From UBA1930 sp943371535 (GTDB lineage Bacteria > Bacteroidota > Bacteroidia > Chitinophagales > Chitinophagaceae), in the NCBI GenBank assembly GCA_943371535.1, contig CALRVE020000001.1, positions 1-64,000 of the forward strand: 64,000 nucleotides of DNA, read 5' to 3'. The position numbers were made by a program, and so were the translations under genes. Positions 58,171 to 64,000 of the stretch are shown here, piece after piece; within the stretch, counting starts at the first letter, position 1; each line of letters opens with the position of its first letter. Below the pieces are notes generated by a model, which ran no database searches, had not been told where the DNA came from, and worked only from the letters and a program-made list of their open reading frames with translations.

Positions 58171-58755
58171 ATGATTGCAATTGATAATAAATTAATCAGC
58201 GATGAAGTTTTAGAAGAACAATTTGTTTGCGATTTAACCGCATGCAAAGGTGGTTGTTGCGAAGATGGTGATGCTGGTGCACCATTAGAACTCTGGGAGA
58301 AAAAAGAAGTAGAAAAATACTACGAAACCGTGAAACCTTATTTAACCCCAGAAGGTATTCAAGAAGTAGAAAGGCAAGGTTTATTTACTTTCGATAGAGA
58401 ATTTGGCTGGGTTACACCTACTATTAATGGAGGTATTTGTGCCTATGGCAAAAAAGATAAATATGGTGTTATTCAATGTGGATTTGAACAAGCTTATAAC
58501 GATGGAAAAATAGGCTGGAAAAAACCATTAAGCTGTCATTTGTTTCCAATAAAAATTAGTAAAAGCGAAGAAGATCCAGATTTAGAATATGTAAACTATG
58601 AACCAAGAGAAGATTTGTGTAGTGCAGCTTGTAGTTTTGGAAAACACTTAAAAATGCCAGTGTATATTTTTTTAAAAGAAGCACTTATTAGAAAATATGG
58701 AGAAGAATTTTATGAGGCTTTAACTGCTAGTGCTGCCCATTTAAACCAAAAATAG
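58171..58755 (+). CDS. DUF3109 family protein
   Basis: This 194-residue protein has a conserved cysteine pattern: FVCDLTACKGGCCEDGDAGA near the N-terminus, GGICAYGK, VIQCGF, LSCHLFPI and LCSAACSFGK. The cysteines resemble the zinc- or iron-sulfur-binding set of the YkgJ-like superfamily. No reaction is known. The ATG at 58171 fits the TATATTTG promoter 30 bases before and the family start (MIAIDNKLIS); the longer frame would include the promoter. Confidence 0.85.
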   Translation: MIAIDNKLISDEVLEEQFVCDLTACKGGCCEDGDAGAPLELWEKKEVEKYYETVKPYLTPEGIQEVERQGLFTFDREFGWVTPTINGGICAYGKKDKYGVIQCGFEQAYNDGKIGWKKPLSCHLFPIKISKSEEDPDLEYVNYEPREDLCSAACSFGKHLKMPVYIFLKEALIRKYGEEFYEALTASAAHLNQK

Positions 58756-58862
58756 TACCCATTTTAAGGTTCATTACGGTAAAATGTAGTTGAAAGGTTG
58801 ATTTGTAGAGCTTATTTTATAAAAATATTGCTTGTAACCCTTGTGAAATAAAGATTCACCCT

Positions 58863-58870
58863 TATCTTCG
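58863..58870 (+). promoter_or_regulatory. Near-consensus promoter of rpmH
   Basis: TATCTTCG resembles TAnnTTTG, with TTGTG (58841-58845) about 18 bases upstream as a -33 element. The position gives a leader of about 70 bases before rpmH. Confidence 0.4.
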
Positions 58871-58948
58871 CCGTCCTTTCACAAAAATAGTGGTATGGTG
58901 GCCGCTTTTGAACTGAAACAAAATTGTTGGTAAGTAAAAAAAATAAAG

Positions 58949-59104
58949 ATGAAACAAACATTTCAACCACACAAACGTCGCAGAAAAAGTGTACATGGAT
59001 TTCGTAAGCGTATGGAAACTGCAAACGGAAGAAAAGTATTGGCAAGCCGCCGTGCAAAAGGTCGTAAGAAGCTTACAGTTTCTGACGAACGTGGATTAAA
59101 ATAA
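58949..59104 (+). CDS. rpmH: Ribosomal protein bL34
   Basis: This 51-residue frame encodes bL34: MKQTFQPHKRRRKSVHGFRK at the start and RRAKGRKKLTVSDERGLK at the end, almost all basic. Codon use is more GC-rich (CGT, CGC, AAG) than its neighbours, as expected for a ribosomal protein. An A-rich leader precedes the ATG. The next genes are rnpA and yidD, the usual bacterial order. Confidence 0.97.
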   Translation: MKQTFQPHKRRRKSVHGFRKRMETANGRKVLASRRAKGRKKLTVSDERGLK

Positions 59105-59193
59105 TTACAAAATAATTTCCTCAATAGAGGTGCAATTCATTTATACAAGTTCTGCCTTAATTGGCAGAACTTTTTTAGTTTTATATCCTTGCT

Positions 59194-59583
59194 ATGGCTA
59201 AAACATTTTCATATAACAGAGCAGAAAAGTTAAAAAGCAGAAAATTGCTTGAACAATTATTTGCTAACGGAAAATCGTTTTTAGTATTTCCTATAAAAGT
59301 ATTTTACTTACCTATAACTGATGGTGCAACTGTATCTTTAGTGCAAGCAGGGGTTGGTACTAGTAGTAGAAACTTTAAGCATGCTGCTGATAGAAATAGA
59401 ATTAAACGACTGATTAGAGAAGCCTATCGTTTAAACAAGTTGCCATTGCATGAGTTTTTAACTACTCAGCAAAAAAAAGTAGCGGTATTTTTTTTGTATA
59501 TTGATAAAGCTTTACCTCAAGACAATATAGTGCAACAAAAAATGCCCTTGGTATTAGATAAACTAATGAAACAGTTGAGTTGA
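59194..59583 (+). CDS. rnpA: Ribonuclease P protein component
   Basis: This 129-residue basic protein is the RNase P protein that helps the RNA process tRNA 5' ends. The family signature is AADRNRIKRLIREAYRLNK, with FSYNRAEKLKSRKLLEQLFA at the N-terminus. It lies 89 bases after rpmH and overlaps yidD by 4 bases. Confidence 0.95.
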   Translation: MAKTFSYNRAEKLKSRKLLEQLFANGKSFLVFPIKVFYLPITDGATVSLVQAGVGTSSRNFKHAADRNRIKRLIREAYRLNKLPLHEFLTTQQKKVAVFFLYIDKALPQDNIVQQKMPLVLDKLMKQLS

Positions 59584-59810
59584 AAAAATTACTCATTATA
59601 TTAAGTTATCCCTTGTTATTGCTGATAAAAATTTATCAGTATGGCATTTCTCCAATAATTGGTCCTAAGTGTAGGTTTACCCCAACTTGTTCTCAATATG
59701 CTGCTGAAGCTTTACAAAAACATGGATTATTGAAAGGCTTTTGGTTGGCCATTAAACGTATTAGTAAATGCCATCCTGGAGGAAGTAGTGGTTACGACCC
59801 TGTACCCTAA
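59580..59810 (+). CDS. yidD: Membrane protein insertion efficiency factor YidD
   Basis: This 76-residue peripheral membrane protein assists YidC-dependent insertion. KIYQYGISPIIGPKCRFTPT, CSQYAAEAL and CHPGGSSGYDPVP are diagnostic. The start codon is a TTG at 59580 (TTGA overlapping the rnpA TGA stop), because that gives the canonical MKKLLIILSY start. The gene ends 1 base before the convergent large protein. Confidence 0.95.
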   Translation: MKKLLIILSYPLLLLIKIYQYGISPIIGPKCRFTPTCSQYAAEALQKHGLLKGFWLAIKRISKCHPGGSSGYDPVP

Positions 59811-59811
59811 A

Positions 59812-62010
59812 TTACTCTTCTGCTGTATTCATAGCAATAGTATATGCCATAATAAAAATGGCTCCTAAATTTTTATGTGGTGGTACATAATCGTCAAAAC
59901 GTTCTTTGCTTGTGCCTTTAAATTGAGGTTGTAAATTTTTCCAAATGATTGGCCAATCTAAATTTTTGTTGGCTCTTAAAGCATTGGTAATAGAGGTAAT
60001 TAATGCAATGTTTACAGTGCCAGTTCCAGTTTGCTTAGATGAGATAATGTGGGCTGCAGGACAAGTTTCTAATACTTCACTTAAACGTTGATAACCACCA
60101 CAACTACCTAATAAAACCACTTTTGCCGATGATGGTAATTGCTCTATAGTAGAACCTACAAAATAACTATGTCCTCTATGAATTACTACTGTTGGTTGTA
60201 TATCATTATCTTCTAAATATCTGCCTAAAGCTTGTTGTGCTTTATAGTCTAAATCTTGTTCGTTATCAAAAGGTTTGTTACAATAAATTGTAATTGGTAC
60301 GCCAGATTTGCTGCTTAATTCAACCCAATCTTCTGCATCGGTTTTCTTCCATAAATTACTTGGATAATGTCTGAAGAAAGAATTAAAAACACCTTTCCCA
60401 TCTTTATCGCCATAGAAAAACTGTTGAATAATAATTCTTCCTGTAGTATCTTTTAATTCTTCTATAGGCATATTGTAAATTCCATTAATGCCTAACCTTG
60501 CTGCAACATCTACTTTTTTAGTTGAGTCCATCGATAAAAAAATAATGCTTAACAAGTTGTAAATCGTTTGTCCTCTTTGATTGCCATTGATTTCACTTTG
60601 TTGTAGGTTTAAATCAATTTGGTTAAGAATTAATTTTTTTATTGCAGCATTATAAATGCTTGCATAAGAGTTGGCAACATCAACAGCATCTTCTAATGTT
60701 TTTGTGTTTTCTAATCCACTCACAAAATTTCTCATTAATTTCTCAGCACTACCTTTATCCATTCGTTTCAAAAAATCGTCGAGGGTATTGTAGTTGGCAG
60801 CAATTTTTATAAACTTTTTGTAGTAATCAAATTTCATCCAATTCAAAAGTGTATCGGCACTTGGAGTTTTCATTTTTTCAAACATCCGTTTATATACACC
60901 TAAGTAACTACTAGTATAAATTTCTTCTTCACCTAAAACTGCTACATAATATAAATCTTGTGGCGATAAAGGCGTTAGACATTTGAATCTTGTACTCTCA
61001 AGTTTTTCATCATGTAAGGCATTTATTTCGGTAATGTATAATTCAACTGCTTTACTTTTTAGCTTATCGGTTAATGTTTTCATTACTAAAGGCGTATCAC
61101 CTTGCTTAGCTCTATCGGCATAATCTATTTGTGTTTTTACCAATAATTTAAAATAACCGGTACTATCGTTCAATAATTTTCCAATAGAATCCATGGATAT
61201 TTTATTGTGGTATAAATTATCCAAGAAAGGAAAATACATTCTACCAGTTTTCATTAAAGCCAACATACCAATTTTATTTACTAAAGGATGCTTAGATGCT
61301 TGAATTCTATTACCCAATGCATTAGGAGCAGCAGCATAATTGTATAATTGTTCTGGATCTTTAAATGCTAAGCTTGTAATAATGCTATCGGCAAAGCTTG
61401 CTTGCGGATTTTGGTTCAACAAATTCATTGCTTTGTTAGGATACCTATAAATACGTTTCAGCAATAAAACATCGGCACATGACGCAACTCCAATATTATT
61501 TTTTAAACCAAAATTTTGAATAATTAATTCCCCAACTTCAAAATCGTATTTTTCCACTACCGATTTAAACGATACGTTTTGCCATTCTAATTCCATGGCT
61601 TCATCGTAACCTTTAATAACATCTACTAATAAATGTCCTTTAATCAATTTTATTTTATAGCCCGAAATAAATGCAGTAAGCATATCATTTACACCACGTA
61701 ACCACTTGTATTTATTGTTATCATCAATATTTTTATTCAATTCAATTTTTGCTTGCATATTATCTACTATTGTAGTTAATGCATCATTGGTAACATTGTT
61801 AAATGAATCGTTATTACTAGCTTTAAAATAACCATCATCCTTACCATCTAACTTAGTAATGAGTTTTTGGTTATTATCAATGTAATCGTGGTTTAATAAA
61901 CGCATTGCAGGTACTTTAGGCATTGCAATTGGAGTAGTAACAATAGGTTGTGTAAAAGCCCACAAAAGCATACTATTCAATAATACAAGTAAGAAACATT
62001 TTTTCATCAT
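59812..62010 (-). CDS. Large secreted protein with C-terminal clan-CD-like His/Cys pair
   Basis: This 732-residue protein starts MMKKCFLLVLLNSMLLWAFT, a signal peptide ending near residue 20, so it is exported. Most of it is helical with no named domain. The last 130 residues look like a caspase/CHAT-type alpha-beta domain: PTVVIHRGHSYF (H614), then KVVLLGSCGGYQ (C637), then AHIISSKQTGTGTVN. A His followed about 20-30 residues later by a Cys, each at the end of a strand, is the clan-CD catalytic arrangement. No close named family is recognised; the peptidase call is inference. It is convergent with yidD. The ATG at 62010 or 62007 is preferred because the longer frame adds charged residues before the signal peptide. 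Confidence 0.75.
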   Translation of the reverse strand: MMKKCFLLVLLNSMLLWAFTQPIVTTPIAMPKVPAMRLLNHDYIDNNQKLITKLDGKDDGYFKASNNDSFNNVTNDALTTIVDNMQAKIELNKNIDDNNKYKWLRGVNDMLTAFISGYKIKLIKGHLLVDVIKGYDEAMELEWQNVSFKSVVEKYDFEVGELIIQNFGLKNNIGVASCADVLLLKRIYRYPNKAMNLLNQNPQASFADSIITSLAFKDPEQLYNYAAAPNALGNRIQASKHPLVNKIGMLALMKTGRMYFPFLDNLYHNKISMDSIGKLLNDSTGYFKLLVKTQIDYADRAKQGDTPLVMKTLTDKLKSKAVELYITEINALHDEKLESTRFKCLTPLSPQDLYYVAVLGEEEIYTSSYLGVYKRMFEKMKTPSADTLLNWMKFDYYKKFIKIAANYNTLDDFLKRMDKGSAEKLMRNFVSGLENTKTLEDAVDVANSYASIYNAAIKKLILNQIDLNLQQSEINGNQRGQTIYNLLSIIFLSMDSTKKVDVAARLGINGIYNMPIEELKDTTGRIIIQQFFYGDKDGKGVFNSFFRHYPSNLWKKTDAEDWVELSSKSGVPITIYCNKPFDNEQDLDYKAQQALGRYLEDNDIQPTVVIHRGHSYFVGSTIEQLPSSAKVVLLGSCGGYQRLSEVLETCPAAHIISSKQTGTGTVNIALITSITNALRANKNLDWPIIWKNLQPQFKGTSKERFDDYVPPHKNLGAIFIMAYTIAMNTAEE

Positions 62011-62112
62011 AATAACGGTATTGAGCAAAAATAATTCCAATTTGCTGCTCAATGTGTTAATACAGTTAACAATTACATAACCTCAACAAACCCATTTGCA
62101 ACTTAGGAAGAT

Positions 62113-62120
62113 TATTTTTG
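62113..62120 (+). promoter_or_regulatory. Promoter element TATTTTTG of the response regulator gene
   Basis: A TAnnTTTG match 20 bases before the ATG at 62141. Confidence 0.5.
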
Positions 62121-62140
62121 TGTAAACTTAAGGTTAACAC

Positions 62141-62818
62141 ATGGAATCCAAACCTAAACGTATTTTAATTGCCGACGATGAGGCTGATATTTTAGAAATT
62201 ATTAGCTATAATCTATCTCAAAATGGATACGAAGTATATACTGCCAATAATGGAGATGAAGCTTTAGATAGAGCTAAACTATTAAACCCCGATTTAATAA
62301 TTTTAGATATTATGATGCCTAAAAAAACAGGCATTGAAGTTTGTAGTATTTTAAGAACACAACCACTTTTTCAAAACACACTCATTATTTTTTTAACAGC
62401 ATTAAGCGATGAAACCTCACATATTAAAGGCTTAGAAACCGGTGCCGATGATTATGTGAGTAAACCTATTAGTCCTAAAATTTTAGTAAGTCGTGTAAAT
62501 GCTTTGTTTAGAAGAGTCAATAAAGAGGATGGTAAAACTTTAAAAATTGGAAATATAGAAATAGATCCAGTAAAGTTTATGGTAACTGTAGATGGCGTAG
62601 ATGTTGTTTTAGCCAAAAAAGAATTTGAATTATTGTATTTATTAGCATCAAAACCAGGAAGAGTTTTTTTACGCAACGAAATTCTTACACAAGTTTGGGG
62701 AACAGATGTAATTGTTGGCGATAGAACCATTGATGTACACATAAGAAAAATTCGCCAGAAGCTTGGGTTAGATTGTATTACCACAGTAAAAGGAGTGGGC
62801 TATAAATTTGAATTATAG
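62141..62818 (+). CDS. OmpR/PhoB-family response regulator
   Basis: This 225-residue protein has an N-terminal receiver (D12-D13, phosphorylated D56 in LIILDIMMPK, T86, K108) and a C-terminal winged-helix DNA-binding domain (FELLYLLASKPGRVFLRNEI, GDRTIDVHIRKIRQKLG, VKGVGYKFEL). The histidine kinase gene follows 75 bases later. The pair resembles PhoB/PhoR in length and layout; the signal is not certain. Confidence 0.93.
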   Translation: MESKPKRILIADDEADILEIISYNLSQNGYEVYTANNGDEALDRAKLLNPDLIILDIMMPKKTGIEVCSILRTQPLFQNTLIIFLTALSDETSHIKGLETGADDYVSKPISPKILVSRVNALFRRVNKEDGKTLKIGNIEIDPVKFMVTVDGVDVVLAKKEFELLYLLASKPGRVFLRNEILTQVWGTDVIVGDRTIDVHIRKIRQKLGLDCITTVKGVGYKFEL

Positions 62819-62893
62819 TAATACCTGTTTAAGCACCTTAGATATGTTTATCTTAGCAATAACAATTCCTACAAATTGGGATAACAAGGGCTT

Positions 62894-63940
62894 ATGTTTA
62901 AAACTAAAAATCTTTCACCCAAACAATTATCGGCGTTAACTGCACTTATTGTTTCTATACCAGTAGGACTAGCTTTTTTTGTAGTAGAACAATTGGCTTG
63001 GATAGGTTTAGTGGCTCTTATTACAATGTTTATTGGTAGCTACTTTCTTATAAGCTTTGTGCTAGAATGGTTTATTTATAGAAAAATAAAGCTCATTTAC
63101 AAGTTTATTCATCAAATAAAAGCTAGTAAAAGAGAAGAAACCTATTATAAGTATATTTTACCTAAAAAAAGTATTGATGAGGTAAAAGAAGATGTAGAAA
63201 AATGGGCCGAACAGCGAAGAGCCGAAATAGAAATATTGCAACAAAATGAAGCTTACCGAAAAGAGTTTTTACAAAACCTAGCACACGAATTTAAAACACC
63301 CATTTTTGCCATTCAAGGGTATGTAGATACTTTATTAGATGGAGCATTAGAAAATCCAGCAGTAAATAAAAAATTCTTAGAAAATGCTGCCAAAAATGTA
63401 GATAGAATGGTAGGTTTGGTAAACGATTTAGATGAAATTTCTCGTTTAGAAAGTGGTGAGCAACCTCTATATAAAGAACAATTTGTTATACAAGATTTGA
63501 TTAAAGAAGTGTACGAATCGCTATCTATTAAAACTGCAAAACGCAATATTAAAACAAGTATAAAAAAAGGCTGTGAAAACCCAGTTTGGGTGTTTGCCGA
63601 TAAAGAAAAAATAAGGCAAGTAGTAATTAATATTGTGAGTAATGCTACCAAATATGGTAAACAAGATGGTACAATTGTAGCAGGAATTTATAAAATAGAT
63701 GGTACAAAAAATTTAATTGAATTTAGTGACGATGGTATTGGCATAGCCGAAGAACATTTAGATAGAATTTTTGAACGTTTTTACAGAACCGATAGAGGTA
63801 GAAGTAGAGACAAAGGTGGCACTGGTTTAGGTTTAGCTATTTGCAAACATATTATTGAAGCTCATGCCCAAACCGTGCATGTAAGAAGTAAAATAGATAT
63901 TGGTACTACTATAGGTTTTACTTTAGATAGCAACAAGTAA
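62894..63940 (+). CDS. Sensor histidine kinase (PhoR-like)
   Basis: This 348-residue kinase has two N-terminal membrane segments (about residues 16-36 and 37-60) with almost no periplasmic part, then a short coiled coil, the HisKA domain with phospho-acceptor H131 (NLAHEFKTPIFAIQGYVD), and the HATPase domain (VINIVSNATKYGK, DDGIGIAEEHLDRIFERFYR, GGTGLGLAI). Without a sensing loop it probably senses through the membrane or a partner protein, as PhoR does. Partner of the upstream regulator. Confidence 0.93.
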   Translation: MFKTKNLSPKQLSALTALIVSIPVGLAFFVVEQLAWIGLVALITMFIGSYFLISFVLEWFIYRKIKLIYKFIHQIKASKREETYYKYILPKKSIDEVKEDVEKWAEQRRAEIEILQQNEAYRKEFLQNLAHEFKTPIFAIQGYVDTLLDGALENPAVNKKFLENAAKNVDRMVGLVNDLDEISRLESGEQPLYKEQFVIQDLIKEVYESLSIKTAKRNIKTSIKKGCENPVWVFADKEKIRQVVINIVSNATKYGKQDGTIVAGIYKIDGTKNLIEFSDDGIGIAEEHLDRIFERFYRTDRGRSRDKGGTGLGLAICKHIIEAHAQTVHVRSKIDIGTTIGFTLDSNK

Positions 63941-63954
63941 AGTTTGCTTAATTG

Positions 63955-64000
63955 TTAGCTAAACAAGTAAGCAATATCCTCTTCAGTTAAAGATTTTACA
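63955..64000 (-). CDS. C-terminal end of a gene running in from the right edge
   Basis: On the minus strand a frame open to the window edge ends at the TAA at 63955-63957, giving the tail VKSLTEEDIAYLFS. Too little is visible to name it. It is convergent with the histidine kinase gene. Confidence 0.4.
   Translation of the reverse strand, partial: VKSLTEEDIAYLFS

Noticed and set aside
1..64000. CRISPR arrays, tRNA or rRNA genes, insertion sequences
   Set aside because: Reading the gaps on both strands, I saw no regularly spaced direct repeats, no tRNA-like T-arm plus CCA layout, no rRNA sequence and no transposase gene.

Overview
The window is a stretch of AT-rich chromosome from a member of the Bacteroidota, most likely Chitinophagaceae or a close relative; this is inferred from gene content, not from a search. 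The signs are Bacteroidota-type promoters (TAnnTTTG element close to the start codon) in front of at least a dozen genes, the futalosine menaquinone genes mqnB and mqnD, an IcmF-type acyl-CoA mutase, a TonB-dependent receptor, SCO, MerC and 2TM proteins, and eukaryote-like 6-pyruvoyl-tetrahydropterin synthases. I saw no rRNA, tRNA, CRISPR array, transposase or prophage. Most of the window is housekeeping, but small selfish-looking genes and palindromic repeats have been dropped into it.

Layout. 1-2.6 kb: three small unknown genes (the first cut by the window edge) and a WYL regulator. 2.6-3.3 kb: a gene-poor stretch with hairpin repeats. 3.3-15.4 kb: M3 oligopeptidase, metF, an IcmF mutase split into two genes by a DUF1016/PDDEXK nuclease gene, an aldose epimerase, RidA, a 3-hydroxyacyl-CoA dehydrogenase-like protein, tsaB, an ArsR-type regulator, an RlpA-like lipoprotein and a ComB-like phosphatase. 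15.5-24.2 kb: a desaturase closely resembling eukaryotic sphingolipid delta-4 desaturases, serC plus DUF1015, a TPR protein, a large MG2/plug-domain protein, a protein-glutaminase-like protein and small membrane proteins. 24.3-35 kb: acyl-CoA synthetase, tsaC, an XRE regulator, a SulP transporter with beta-carbonic anhydrase, and an ABC/HlyD/TolC export set whose ATPase has degenerate motifs. 35-43.4 kb: two glutathione peroxidase paralogues (one missing key residues), a beta-helix lipoprotein, comF, mqnB, mqnD, and two M16 peptidases separated by a ParE-type toxin-antitoxin pair. 43.5-48.2 kb: an arginine operon (acetyltransferase, argG, argC, argD) interrupted by a four-helix-bundle gene. 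48.2-50.3 kb: a GC-rich structured intergenic region, then two PTPS genes and folE. 50.4-58.8 kb: a metal-homeostasis locus (Fur/Zur-like regulator, SCO, MerC, CobW-type GTPase, TonB receptor) with candidate operators. 58.9-64 kb: rpmH, rnpA, yidD, a large secreted protein with a clan-CD-like His/Cys pair, and a PhoB/PhoR-like two-component system.

The main theme is invasion of housekeeping operons without destroying them. A nuclease gene splits IcmF exactly between its G domain and mutase domain. A toxin-antitoxin pair sits between two M16 peptidases. A four-helix-bundle gene flanked by imperfect direct repeats sits between argC and argD. A short palindromic GC-rich repeat occurs five times, three of them in-frame inside genes in both orientations, adding peptides such as PPLEGRE. 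A second repeat (GTTACC-N24-CTGTTGCGTCGCAC) occurs twice.
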